DNA of 64,000 nucleotides, from NCBI RefSeq assembly GCF_017562075.2, contig NC_054085.1, forward strand, positions 23,996,433-24,060,432. Reading direction: 5' to 3'. A program made the position numbers and the translations under genes. Numbering within the stretch: position 1 is the first letter of the stretch; each line of letters opens with the position of its first letter. Positions 11,062-24,160 of the stretch are shown piece after piece. Source of the stretch: Anopheles merus. Lineage: Eukaryota > Arthropoda > Insecta > Diptera > Culicidae. The notes under the pieces were generated by a model, which saw only the letters and a program-made list of their open reading frames with translations, made no database searches and was not told the DNA's origin.

Positions 11062-14000
11062 CGCCCGTCAATGTGGTCGTGTTATTTATGGATCTTTCCG
11101 TGCCTCGCAGGAGTACGCAAGAAATCGGAGAGCAGCACCGATGACGCCACCAGCGAAGTGCGGCCAAAACAAAAAAGGACACCGATGGACCTCAACCACT
11201 TTCTAACACAAGGCGCGCGGCACTGGACCTACCCGAAAACGCACTCAACTAGAGCCACCCAAACACAAACACACACCACCTACACCGGGCGGGGCAGTTA
11301 GGGACCACTTAGAACTCTGATATCAAACACTCTTCAATACACACACACAAAACCATCCAGGGGGTCGTAATAATGGTCGGAATTCACTTCGTTTCACTTT
11401 ACCCGGTCCCACTGCTGGAACGGTGGCAAAAAAACAGCACTTCAGACTTTTTCTTGGTAAATGTTTTCCACAATTTTAGTACGAGTAACAGTAACCCACA
11501 CGCGCATAGATTGCTTTGATTTCTTTCCTTCTTGGCACACGCGAGACCTAGCACGGTTCTCTTTTCGCTTGGGAAACGGTACACCCGCAGGCGAAGCAGG
11601 CGGGGTGTGCTGTCTGCTAAATTGACGTTCCCGACCCGGTTTCTCGTAGTTACGCGATGCCGGGTATGAGTTGGTGTGTGTGAGTGTGTGCTAGGGGGAA
11701 GGAAAATCCGTCCACCGATATGTGTGCCTTGCACCGTTGCAAAACAAGGCCAGGTTCGAGCTGTGGAAAAGGAAAGACGAAAAGGAAGAAAATATTAGCA
11801 CAAATATGTTTGTTACTTCGCGATTGCATACTTTCGCTGGTGTGCGATAAAAAGAGAGACATGGGGAAATAAGGAGAAGGAAGGAGAGTCGTCTATTCCG
11901 TTTCATTGGGCGTCCCATTATGCCTACTTCTTGGGTTTGGTTTCTTGCGTGAAGAAGCACCCTGTGGCCATTATACGGTAATGGATAAACGACATGTGAT
12001 CGAATTTTGCAAAACGATGATTTATGTGGCTTGGCTTTGCTGTGTCTGTTTGTCAGTTCAGGGGGTTCTTTTCCTTTCATTGTTTTGCTGATTGGTGCAT
12101 TGCAGGGTGAACTATTAAATTTGAAACATGTTTTGTGGCTATTTAAGGACCTGTTTTTTTCCCACATATGCGACGTTTGAATTTTGAGTTCAATGTATTT
12201 CACTGCATAAGATAGCGTGGATAGTACTTTTAAATCTAAACAAAATGAGCTGACTGCACTAAGAATAGCCATATGAAGAAGAGTTTAATAATTTACTTTG
12301 CGAACAGATGTTTAAAAGTAAACACTTTTCATATTTAATTCAAATTTTTGAATTTTTCTTTTAAACAAATAAGTTTTTTTAAATCTTTTGGTCGTTTTTA
12401 ATATCTTCATTTAACTTTTAAATTATAAATTTAAATTATTAAACAACTTAAATTCATCAACATCTTAATGATGCTCTTATATCATCCTAAAAGCTTACTA
12501 TAACATATTTCACGAATATTAAAGTTCAACTTTTGCGTTTACACATAATATTGTAGAATTGTACTTATGAATATAAGAAAAATGAAATTAATCTTCAAAA
12601 TATCATTTCGTTGGCTGATAATTTCTAAAATACTCTTTGCTTCATTGCAGCAGCTCTAACAAACTAATTTGACACCAAATGTCTACGTACTGAGTCTCAC
12701 ATCAACTCTGCATAAATCGCGTTAAAATGCTTTGTATTGAAATCACAGTTCATAAATCACCATTGTTCCATTATTTTACTGTCACTTTAACCGGTCGATT
12801 ACAATGCATTACTCCATATAGTTTGTCACTGTTCAATCAAAACCCGTTGCTGTTTCCCATTGTGTCCAGTCATTGCAACAGATATGCTATTCTCGACACA
12901 CAAATCCTGACTGCATAATCCGGCGGCTTTATCCGGGGCTTCGGACACGAACGAAACCTTTTTTTAATCCCATGGGTTTACGTTGGCACTGATACGAACT
13001 TGAAAAGCACTGTAAGAAGTGGGATGGTGCCAGGCTGATGTTATTCATTTTATTTATTGTTTCAAGTTTGAAGTCGTTCAAATTAACTCACAATAAAATC
13101 GGCTAAATCAGTTAATAAAATCGTTTTTTGCACTATTTCTCCGTACTTCAGAGATTTCTCATTTTTGGAAATAAATTCTTCATTTTTTCATTATTTCCCG
13201 ATCAACTTCAAAGTAAATAGACGTTAAATTACCTGCTCAATACGCGCAGGATTGAACAAAAAAAACACGATTAAAAACCACCACACGCACCTTAATCGCA
13301 CCCGGTACACCGACCATCAATCGCTAAACGTCGACTGAAAACCTGCCAAAAATCTTGGCCATTGACAACCGGCTTACAGTACGGCACACCGTGCAGCTAA
13401 CTTGTGGGCAGGGGAGAGGCCAACCAGCAGCCTCTCTGATGGGCGATAAGAAATGCCACTTTAAAAGGTGGGGTGAAACACCTTCTGGTTTCCTCCAGCT
13501 GGTGTGACTAATCGTGTGATATACCAACGCCGGCTCCTAAAGCCAGGGGGCAATGTTTTAGACTAGAAACGCTGAAACAACGACGGGGACAGGGAGCAGT
13601 GTGTGTTTTGTGTGTAAACGTGTTATCAAAGATAGTACGCGCGGGAGACCACCTCGGAACCCCGCATCACCCCGCTGGACCTATTAGCAGAGCTTGGTTC
13701 TCTGCAGATTCGTAAAACCTCAAATTTAGGCCATTGCAGTATCGGAAGGAAGATAACGGGCGTAACGCGTACACAGCCCAAGTACGGTTTCAGCTTTGAA
13801 ATGGTCCCGACCCCGGTGCACACTGGGAAGAAGACCTCAGATACACGCACGCCTAAGAAAGCCCAAAAGATATCAGCTCGATCTTCTGCTGGTGCTGCTC
13901 AAGTGGGGTTTGCGCGTACGTAATCTAATCCCCGCTATATTATATTGATATTATTGGAAGAAATAAGATATATATATTATTGGAATTAGCTTTTCGATAT

Positions 14001-14606
14001 ATTTAACATTGGAAAATAAAACGTGACTTTGGTCATCGAACGTTTCGCCGGCCCGATACAAGGTCCGCTCAGTGTGCTCCCAAAGTGTTTCTAGGTGACA
14101 TTCCTTGGGCCCAATTGGACCCGTTCTCCCCGCTGCCATTCAATACCGTACGGGGGATACAGGTGGACAGCGGCTTTAAAATCGATGTCAATATACCTCG
14201 GCACCGGGTTTATGTGGGATTGAGCGTCCACACCCCAGTGTACGGGCCCAGCACTGCCTTGTCTTATAGCTGTGGCTACGCTATTCTTTATTCTGGAACA
14301 TTTTATCATTTATGCAACACCCGGCTTTTGGGGTGGGACAATTAGCAAATGCGATAAACGATTTCATAACGAGGAGAAATTTAATGTATAGATTAGTGAG
14401 GAAGGTTAAGACGATGGACATCGACGAGTGATTAAGAAATACGTGGCTTTTATGTGTAAAATGGTGGATTTTATCGTTACTCAACAAACGGATTACTTAT
14501 CATTAAAATTTGGGATTTTTGTAAAGGAAAAGTTATTACGAGCTCTTACTATTACGTTAGGACATAAAACATCAGACGTAAAACATATGTCATCTAAAAG
14601 GCTCAT
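11062..14606. other. Non-coding stretch upstream of the minus-strand first exon
   Basis: The first few hundred bases should hold the 5' UTR and promoter of the minus-strand exon at 10962-11061. The rest (12.1-13.3 kb) is AT-rich. Predicted frames here show no family features or splice-supported structure. Confidence 0.4.
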
Positions 14607-14815
14607 CGCGGTGGTGATCGTATGGTACAGTGGTCAACTCGTATAACTAAAAAACATACCCGTCATGCGATCACGGGTTCAATCCTCGTGTTGACTGTCC
14701 TTTCGTAACAAGAATTTGACTATCCGGCTGCATGGTAATCTAATAATTAGTCTCAAAAGACTGTATCTCGTAGGGGGCGATACGATAAATACAAGAAAAT
14801 GAAGAAGACGAAGAA
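14607..14815 (+). mobile_element. tRNA-derived SINE (family 1)
   Basis: The head resembles a tRNA gene with RNA polymerase III promoter boxes: an A-box-like TGGTACAGTGGTC at about 14623 and a B box GGTTCAATCC at 14676-14685. The body runs through GGCTGCATGGTAATCTAATA and ends in an A/GAAGAA-rich tail with AAGTAAGTAA after it. The copy at 54502-54654 shares the head and the body segment GACTGCGTGGTAATGAATTA. No acceptor stem can be closed, so this is not a functional tRNA gene. It may be related to the Anopheles SINE200 group, but that is not verified. Confidence 0.7.
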
Positions 14816-16947
14816 GTAAGTAACCTTAAATGAACACTCTCAAGGGCTCTAGATCGCTTCAACACACTTTGTATTAATTATGATTTTTTTAAATAATACC
14901 GTTTGTATCTGCTAAATAAAATTTAAAACACTATTGTTCTATTGTTGAGTTTGTTCGAGCAATAGGAATGTGTTACATAATAAAACTAGAATTCAGGAAG
15001 CACTCCATCTCAAAAATAGCCCTCAATCGGGTAAAGAACATTATTTTCAAACCACACGCATTCAGCACCGACCAACCAATTTAATGGCCAAGCCTTCACA
15101 GCCAACCCCTTTTCCCGAACCCGTACAAAACTCTTTTAATTTTCTACTCCCTCCGTCCGGCGGCGGCCTTCAACACCGTGGCCACCCCATCGCCTCCACA
15201 GTGTGTAGCGAGTGCCGCCGTATACGGGTGCTGCTATGCGACGAAAAGCGTCTAACATATCAATTTAGAGGCAGCGGTCCCATCAACCTTTACGATCGAT
15301 TCCAATTGGCTATTTGGATCAACTGGCAATTGAATTGAACCGCGTAACTACTGGCCACCGCAGGGCCTTTCCCCCAACTACGGATGGAGCGATCGCTTGC
15401 TACGACGGTCGGAAACGATAAGGAGTTGGAAGCGTTTTGATTGAGTATCGGCGAAGGAGGTATCCAAGCATCGATTGTCCATCTCTACAACACCACTCAA
15501 TGAAAGAGAGCACACAAAGACACTCACAGCCACATAGACAGATTGTTATGGCAACCAATTGCCGGACCAATGGCACCAATGGAAGTGAAATATTTCGGCC
15601 CCGGAATATGAGTGCAATGAAGTGCTCCAAAAAAGGGGACACGAAACGATTTACCCTTACCACGCGTCAGCCGGGGGGGAGGTGGTGGTAGTATGTAACA
15701 GGTGTACTCATCAACATGAAACACGTTTATGGATGAACATACGGTGTAGCATCGAGGTGTCATTACCTGTCAGTTCCGAAAAAAGTGACTAGCTACAGGT
15801 CATTAAATAAACACCTCTCTTCCGGATGGGATCGACATGCCTCTTCCACAACAAGCAGTTGTCGACAACAGGGTAACACAACTGCCAAACGGGGGAATAG
15901 TACAGCACAGTGTTATCAAGCGTGTGTTATCGGATAGACAGCTTCAACCATGAAAATGAAGGTTTTATCTATGAACGAGGTCTCTGTCAGTGTGAGGTTG
16001 TGGATATCTTAATGGACTTAGCATGTAAATGTGAAGGTTAAATTACAGTCGCTGGCGTTAAATTTGGCCTCAAAATCAGCAAAAATTTGAACAGGATTTT
16101 GAATTTAATTTCCTATGATTTAAAAACAAAGTCTCATCCATAACCAAACCCCGACTTATAAACCTAGAAAATTTAACGCTTTACTTGTTTTGGGCAAATC
16201 AATAAGTTTTCTTTCTCTCCCTTGCTTAATAATTCAACCTGATCAGCGCATTAAATATGCATAATCATTTAGATGCACGCAATTGATATGCCTTCCCCAA
16301 CCTTAGGCGTAGCATAATAACGCACCCATCGTCTACGTCCTTCGTGTTGTTTGTGCTTCGTCCGTAGACGATTGAAGCAATGGCCGCGGCAATTATCACA
16401 CATACGCTCTCACTTCAAATACTCCCAGTTAAAGAGGGAAGCAAAACAAAAACACGCTCTAAAACATAAACGATACACCCCAACGCACGATAAACGGCTC
16501 AGTGTGTGATAAGAAAAGTCACAAGACTTTTGCCGAACTTCAAAAACATACACAGCACGTGGCTGTTTGCCCTATCAGATACTGTGTCGATAACAGCGTT
16601 TTTTTTTTTTGTTGTTGCTGTTTTTGTTCCAGTTAATTAGTTTGCTCAAAGGCTTCGAAGATCATAATTACAATTTAAATCATTATTTTATCAACCCATG
16701 GGTACGTGATTTATGGGCGCCTCCTTTCAAACAGGCGCGATAAAGAAAACGCCGGTTTGTTGCTTCGTAGATAAGAAAAATTATTGTTTTTTTTTTTTGT
16801 TTAAACGAGCGACAAACAATCGTAATCGAAGATCGCTAATCGATACTGCCACCGGTTTGGGCTGGGAGGCAGCTGTAAATCTTTGCACAGTATCTTGGCG
16901 TACTCTTTGTTATTTCTGTCCTGTAATAATTCCTAAGTAGCCGACGA
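14816..16947. other. Non-coding stretch
   Basis: No supported gene. Open frames near 15.0-15.7 kb start at non-ATG codons or lack any recognisable pattern. Confidence 0.35.
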
Positions 16948-16969
16948 ACAACCGTATTAATACGGTTGT
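16948..16969. repeat. Perfect 22-bp palindrome
   Basis: ACAACCGTATT is followed directly by AATACGGTTGT, its exact reverse complement, with no spacer. It could be a dimeric-protein binding site or a chance cruciform. Nothing adjacent tells which. Confidence 0.9.
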
Positions 16970-17695
16970 GAATGTAAACGAATACTTATACGACTATACA
17001 ACATACTCGTTTAACATCATTTTCCTACTAACAGTTTTGTGTTAACTGTTACATTGTTGTATGTTTCAAATAAATCATTTATGCAGCTATTGAGTAAATA
17101 AACTTAAAATTGCTTCCTATAAAAAGTAGGCCCTAAAGAGAAGTTTGCGATGTCTTTTAACATTATTTTGAGACTTACAGACACTTCTTTACAAACTTAT
17201 GAGTGATCGATGCTTTTATGGGTCAGTCATCAGCGGCACTAACGTGTGTAGGTCGTTTGGTCTAAAAGTAATTCGTCTAAAAGTACAATGCTCATTTCAA
17301 CGCTACATCTGCTATACCGAGATGTTGTAGATAAGGAGCCATTCATAAATAACGTAACGATTATAAATAGGGAAGGTGTTATGTACATTCTTCCGATCGG
17401 AGTGTGGTTCGATTCATTTTTATTTATCATTTTTGGTAATACGTAATTTACGGATGACCCCCGTAATTTTTTGATTTTTTTATTGTTTTCGTACGATTTT
17501 AACAAGTTTAAAGATTAGTTTGTTTATATTGACATAATTTCTGTCCCCTGATGTCAATCTATATAGGAAACAACTAGCTGGAATCGTAAAACCTCCTACT
17601 TTCCTATTGTATTTTGAATGTGCTATCTGTTTAACAATTATTTAATTATTAATATCAAAAGAACCTTCTAGCTTTATCATTCTAGGAAATTCGTG
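16970..17695. other. AT-rich non-coding stretch
   Basis: Nothing recognisable was seen beyond simple AT-richness and a short repeated phrase (GTCTAAAAGTA) near 17260-17285. Confidence 0.35.
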
Positions 17696-17805
17696 AATCT
17701 TTTGAATGAAATTCACACCATGTTATCGTATATTCAATGAATTAATAATTAATCTTTTGAATAAAAATCACACCATGTGATCGTATATTCAATTTGAATA
17801 GTAAA
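17696..17805. repeat. Two-copy tandem duplication, 55-bp period
   Basis: AATCTTTTGAATGAAATTCA at 17696 is repeated as AATCTTTTGAATAAAAATCA at 17751. Both are followed by CACCATGTnATCGTATATTC. The copies differ at a handful of positions, so the duplication is not very recent. Confidence 0.85.
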
Positions 17806-20099
17806 CAAACGGGGAAAATAAAAGTTTAATCATCAAAGTAATTGTTATGTACGATGATTATATGTTAAGTTTCAACATTATATCGTACGCAAATAACACT
17901 GAAATCAATGTGAGTGTAAGCTGAATGGGTTTGAACTGAAGCTACATTAAAGCCGAGCGATCTATTACCTACGCCCCGTTCGAACAGTTGTGTTTACATT
18001 CCTGTTGCGTTATTAGTCATCAACCACGCGATGCTCTTCTAGCCCGTTCCACTCAACAAGGGAGCGGAAGGGTGCGTTTTGTTTACCTAAATAGAATGCA
18101 GTCTTCGCCATTCGTCTGTTGAAACGATTTTATCGCCGTTTCCGGAAGCCGATGTGAAGCGTGTGCTAAGATTTGCGATAGATTTCTGCCGAGATGCAGC
18201 TTAAACCGTGAGTGGGAAAGGAATTTTCAATCCAATTGGCTCACACCATCATCATCATCATTGCTCCCCCGTCTAAACATTTTCCAATACGTTCTAGCAG
18301 AAGTACGCATCGATTTACCCCTATTGATCGGGCCACATAGAGATACAACGAGGCAGACACGCTGAACCTTGCTGAATAAATTAATGTCAATAGCAAACTA
18401 CTCGACCGTCGTGCCGCCGCGCCGGCTTACCGAGAAAACGGCCAAAAAATCAAACGATTCTGGGGCAAGTGCAGCGTGTCAGGGTCAGGTACACCCGCCT
18501 CGTATCGAGCCAGTTTCGCACCACTGGCTGGCTGCGGATGCGACCAAAAACGCACCCCTCCTTCTCCTTCTTAGGCCAAACAGTAGTTACCTTTTTTTCT
18601 TCAAGCAGCAATAGCGGCAAGAACACGCCGCACACTCACTAACATCGAACCACCCCAAAACGCGCGAGTTTACAATTTCAAGCAATGCATTACACAGACC
18701 CGGTCACAGTTGCAGCTGCGTTGCCGTGCGACGCTGCTCTGTGCGTCACCACCTTCACCAACCCCTGGGCATCGCACAAACAAACACACATTCACTCACA
18801 ACACCATCCCCCCTCGCATAGGGGTGCGTGTGTCTGCAAAATTGCTCGCCAATACCACACCACCGGGGGCCACACACGCGTCTCCACTCACTGTTGATCG
18901 GGCGGTATCGATCGGTTTACATTTTATGGCGCACACCGCAGACGGGTATGCGTATCGTCGTGGTTGCGTATTGTGCCGTTTGCCAGTTGCTGCTGCAAAT
19001 CGTTTGCCTGGGTGCACTCTCACACGCGTGCTGAACACCGAACCGATGTAGGAAAATGGTCAAATTTTCCAGAACGAATTAGTAGCTCGTAGCAATTGCA
19101 CACACTACAACACGACACGATCACTTTACCATGTGCTGCTCATTCGCTTCTTAAACACACTTTAATCGTTTTAAAAAATGGGAAATCAATGTGCATTTAA
19201 CGCTTATTTTGCTGGAGAGAAATAGAGACACTCTGAACAAATTAAATTCGACTTTCAATCGTTTCCCAATCACTGAACCGTTTGTGTGTTTTGCTCTGTT
19301 CGCGATCACGGTACAGCACTACTACCAGCCACAACAATGAATTTCGATCTGGTGCCTGCACATCGGCACAACGCCGGCCCAATCGTTGAAACTACGTGCC
19401 GAAGGCGAATTAGTTTCAATTAATCGTCGTTTATAGCGGTAAGCGGGACGGGGAAGGGTGTTGCGCGTGTGTGTTGCAGCACTCCGAGCAGTACACGATC
19501 GGTTCGGGCTCGGTCACAGCACCAACAAAACCCGGTGCTTCTTCTCCTATTGCTGTTTGGTCGCAGAGTAAACGCTTGGTAAGAGAGATAACAGACCTAT
19601 ATATGATATCGGTTAGAGAACGCCTAGTCGGAAGCACAGAACCTATCTCCTCGTCCGTTCCCCTTTCAGCATCTCGCTTGTGCTGTTATTTGATACACCA
19701 CCCGCTTTAGTGATAGATAGTTTATCAATGCTCTTTTGGTTGCGTTGTTTCATTCTACGGTTAGCACGTTTTATCGCTCCGGGAGTTTCTGAATATTGTT
19801 GAGAACAGTGTGAAGGGTCTATGCATGTCCAATATATATGTTCTAAGACAAGATGGTAGATTGAATCGTCATTTAGGTATCAGTGAGATGCAGTGAGACA
19901 TCTTCTCAAGATGAAGTTTAAACTCCGAGATAGAAAAGGCATGCTGGAGCATGTCAATTCCAATTCGATTTCCTATTAGGTTATCATATCAGGTGACGAT
20001 TTGACGTGGGTCTATTCATAATATTGAAGTTTTCTCTGTTTAGATGCCAATGATTCGGCACACCTGATTAGGTATAATTCCCTAAGTAGTCGCTACCAT
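17806..20099. other. Non-coding stretch
   Basis: There is no supported coding region. A possible plus-strand leader ending ATGCAGCTTAAACC before GTGAGT lies at about 18195-18209, but no continuation was found. GC-rich sequence at 18.4-19.7 kb gives several meaningless open frames. Confidence 0.35.
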
Positions 20100-20263
20100 A
20101 TGATCTTGTCATATATGTCTCATATCTCATATGGATCATGCTCCCTCTTACGTAGGACTTAATATCCTGCTATGCGTAATCAATCAGTCACTGAAAACCA
20201 AGCCCACTAGTGGTTGAGGTAAGGCTTGACCGACCATAATTGTTGTGCCGAAAAAGAAAAATA
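20100..20263 (+). mobile_element. Degraded tRNA-derived SINE (family 2)
   Basis: The 3' half is clear: CGTAGGACTTAATATCCTGC, then GTCACTGAAAACCAAGCCCA, CTAGTGG, GGCTTGACCGACC and an A-rich tail. The same blocks occur in reverse at 43399-43490 and in the copies at 28922-29108 and 58481-58653. The tRNA-like head is badly decayed here. Confidence 0.55.
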
Positions 20264-23200
20264 AGTCCGTAGGAAAGATGATTAAATAGCTGGTTTATAT
20301 TAATGCAGGCATCAGCCCTTACAGAGTATGTTTTGAAGTTGAGTGTTCATAAATTGATTGAATGTCCACAATAACGGTTGTATCGACATGTCTGATGAGT
20401 CTATAAGTTTGAACTAATTGTTGATACTTTGTAGATATCCAAGATTGAAAATTAACCTAATTCCAGTGAAACCCTGTACTCCACCTCGGATACCTCAGTA
20501 TTCTAGGAACTGTTGGAATGTTGGAGTAGTTGATAGAACTATGCGATTTCAGCACTCGAGTGATCGAGACGATCTGATCTTTTCTGATGGAGATGATGAT
20601 CGTTCAGCGCATCTGAGGATCTCTGTTCTATGGAGTGCGTTCAACAGGTTTAGGGGAATCAATGTTCTCCTGGACTCGAAATTTCAAATGATATTGGTAA
20701 TAGTCATGATTTTACCAATAAAATAAAACTGTTAACAAAATCATATGATATGCTTTATCTAATAGTGATGACGGATTCTCTTCAAGTACGTGTTTTCAGA
20801 ATTGCTGATGACTCGAACTAACTGAGGTTGTTGTGAACCTATGCTCGATTATGGCATATAATCCAATAAATGTCTGTTCTATCTAGAATCTTGTTGCAGA
20901 ACCTGCTAAAAACTGTGGCAATCAATAGACGATACATCCCTCATAGGTCTGTAGATTATAGACTTACTATTTATACCAGAAATCATCTTCAATGCTTTTG
21001 CGATTCCACCCCAAGTTCCAAAAATTTGGTATCAAACTTGACATGAATGTTTTGTTGCTTCACCCTGAATGTTTGATGCCCGTATACTTTCCAGAACTAA
21101 ATCCTTACAATTTCAAGCCATTACAGAAGAATCCAAAAAATCAACTATTTAAAATGTTAATGCATTGATCTGTTTAACGTTTCGTTGGCTTTCTGACTTC
21201 ATATTTCAACGGGTGATATGAACTAATCTAAAGGATCTATCAATCGTTATAAGTCACTATTATGTTCCAGTTTAAACTCGGCAATAGTCTGCCACCTTTG
21301 ACCTATTCTGTTCTGCTTTCGAGTTTGTTCATCATTTATTTTCAAACGCGCACTTGTCACTCGTCAGCCATACGCCACATTACTTAGAGGTGTGTTCCTT
21401 TAGATTTCCGTGTATATGTGTGTGTGTCGCACAGGATGTTTAGTGTAATTCATTTTTCCCACCACACTTCTCCACTTTTCGCCCGGCCCCACCCCTCCTT
21501 TTAATGATGCGGTGTGTCGGACGATGTCCTTCTTCGTTGTTTTGTTACTTTACTTATCGCCCACGCTTCGAAATCGATTTTCCGCCACAACGAGTGTGCA
21601 CACTGCCGGGCTAGAAGATAAGCGCGCGCGTTACCTTCCCCAATCGTTAACTCGTTGAGTGTGTGTGTGTGTGTTGCATTAGTAATATTGCCTCTTTTTT
21701 TTAATCGCTCTAAATTTCCCTTCCCAAAGTGCATTACTGTGTAGCAGGGTGGTGGGAGTGTACGATAATTTCTTTCCACAAAAAAAACACACAGCAAACA
21801 CACATCGGCCTCCACGGCGAACGTGGAGCGATAATCACAAAATGCCGACGCGTGAATAATTTCTAAATAATAACACGCGCGCGCGTGCACCCGAGCGCCC
21901 GCAAACTCACAACAGCACGGAGGAAGCGAAAGATCCAGACTGCTGTGCTGTGCTGTACGGGCGACCATCCCTAGCCCCGAAGTCCGAAGTACCCGTCGGC
22001 GGCAATATCGGTTGTTCGGCGTCCAACAACAACAACAAAACGATGACGACGATGACGTTCTGAGTTTGCCGCCATTTGGAGGGGGGCAGGCTGTTGGAGG
22101 AATGGTGGCCTTCTTCCCTACACCGCGTCAGCTGGTGGTGCTGCTAGCGTCAACTTGTATGGTTTTTCCTCCCCACCCCTAGTGACCATCCCGTTTGCTT
22201 TGCGCGGCCCGTTACAGAAAAGCAACGATGATTCATATCCGTGCGGCACTCGGGCACTGAAATCAAAGGCAGCAGCAGCCTCTCTGGAAGATGAACCCGC
22301 GCGCGCGAGCGTCACTGTCGTAATGAGCGAGCGAGTGAGCGCTAGAGTGAGTGAGCAAGTGAGCAAGTACAAATAAACCACCCTTCTGCTATCCGACACC
22401 CCTGTCGCTGGTGGTGCTGGATGGTAGACATTAAAAAACAGACAGAGAGAAAGAGAGAGAGAGAGAGATGTATAAAAATGAGAGTAAATACTCTCGCAAT
22501 AAGGACAGCAGCAAGAGAGAGAGCCACTTTTCCCACTTTTCCGTAAGAGAACCATTCGTTAGTAAGGGAGAGAGAGAGTGGTGAATGGAAAAACACAACC
22601 CAATCTTGAAAGGGGTGCATCAACGGTATGATCCGGGTGTGCAATTAGGAGTAGCTAGAACCTCCCTGTTGGAAGCGGCGGAGAAGATATATCCGGCGTC
22701 ACAACAGAGAGTTAGAACGCGCGGGAATATTTCACTCTCTCGCCGCTCATGGTCTACGTTGATGGAAAGTGCTCCTTTTTGTGAGCCTTTTTGCAGTTGT
22801 AGAACAAACCAACACACACACACACACACACATCATTGGGTCCATTTGTTTCGCTTGCTCGGCAAGGGAAGGGTCAGTCATCGTTAACTTTGACGGGGTT
22901 GAATAAAAAAAGAAGCGTCAAGTACGTATAGCATGTAACGACCACTGGCACAGTGAAGCTATGTGGCTTCTAACTGAGGACGATTGTTTAAAGCGGTTTT
23001 TTACGTGATTTGCATACGTTTGGGACGCTTGGGGAGGTGAATTGGAAACATGAGCCTGCAGATCTAAAAAAAAACCGGCAACATGACATGGTGAACTCAA
23101 AAGGTACGAGGAAGGGGATTTTTTTTGGTGCAAGGAACGGTCAGGACATATAACTGGAAAAGGGGTTAATCGTTAAAAAAAAATCATTAAGTTCACTTAT

Positions 23201-23611
23201 GAGGCTTTAATGAGGAAGATCATTGAGTTTGACAAGCTCGAATGTGACCTTTTTTCCGAAACGTTCGAGTATAATGACATAGTAAATCATGCTGAAATAC
23301 AAAGAATCTTCATTAGGAATTCAATATTCGAACGCTTTCTAGATGCTTGTGTGATAGCCTATGAACAATTAAAATACCTAAAAGGCTTACAAAATGTATG
23401 ATCAACTCTCGTATGGCTTTTTGATAGAAATGCTAAAATCTATATTCTTTTATGTAAAATATTTGTTATTTTCGATATTGTGTCAATACTAACGGCACAA
23501 ATCACGTGTAAAATGGAACAATTAAGGCCCAAAATCGTACAATCGTCGTGCTTGCACTTCGAAGCAATCAAATATTAAACACATTTAAAGTAATGATAAG
23601 AAAAATGATGA
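20264..23611. other. Non-coding stretch with microsatellites
   Basis: Simple repeats include GT at about 21658-21673, GA at about 22443-22468, and CA at about 22810-22832. The GC-rich block at 21.5-22.3 kb, with a run of AAC codon-like repeats, resembles a promoter or 5' UTR region, but no splice-linked coding exon could be tied to it. Confidence 0.35.
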
Positions 23612-24160
23612 TTTCGTCGGAATCGATTCCGACAGGCTCCCAAGTTTTCTGGAATCGATTCCGGAATCGGCTCCGGAATTGGAATCGGCTCCGGAATTGG
23701 AATCGGCTCAGAAATTGGTTCCGGAATCTGCTCAGTAATTGGTTCCGGTATCGGCTACGGAATCGAAATCGGCTCTGAAATTGAGACCAGATCCGGAATT
23801 GTTTCCAGAATCGGCTCCGGAAACGGCAGCACATAACAAAAATTTACTTGCAAACGATCCATTCTTATGGAGATTCCCGGACTGGTTACTTCTGAATCTT
23901 CTTATTTCAATTCAAAAACTGTTTCTCACTCCGGATCAAATTCCATTTCTGGAGTCATCCTGGTTCTGTTAATGCGGCAAATTGCGATTCCCAGGTCAAT
24001 TTCGATACTGCAATCGATTCGGCTCCGGAGTCAATTCCGGGATCGGCTCCAGAGTCAACTCCGGAATCAGCTCCGGATTCAGAATGGATTTCAGCATTGG
24101 AATCGGCACCGGAATTGATTCCGAACACGGAATCGGAGTCGGGTAGGTCCGATTCCGAGC
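23612..24160. repeat. GGAATCGGCTCC-type minisatellite
   Basis: About 550 bp is built from degenerate 6- and 12-mers such as GGAATCGGCTCC and GGAATTGG. The central part, 23640-23830, is the most regular. A non-repetitive gap lies at about 23835-23990, and the array then resumes. It ends in GGAATCGGAGTCGGGTAGGT, resembling the left edge of the GGGTCG cluster at 3.05 kb. The open frames with Arg/Asn/Leu repeats are by-products. Confidence 0.85.

Noticed and set aside
14617..14690. tRNA gene suggested by A- and B-box-like sequences
   Set aside because: No acceptor or anticodon stem closes, and the same head recurs attached to SINE bodies.
18195..18210. Plus-strand leader exon ATGCAGCTTAAACC|GTGAGT
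   Set aside because: A fair donor, but no downstream acceptor and frame could be linked to it.
21501..21968. 155-codon minus-strand frame
   Set aside because: Low-complexity GC-rich and GT-repeat DNA, no domain, and a composition unlike the real genes here.
23210..23401. 63-codon frame beginning MRKIIEFDKLEC
   Set aside because: Coding-like composition, but short, single-exon and without any recognisable family. Chance is likely.
23548..24118. Arg/Asn/Leu-repeat open frames on both strands
   Set aside because: They are by-products of the GGAATC minisatellite.
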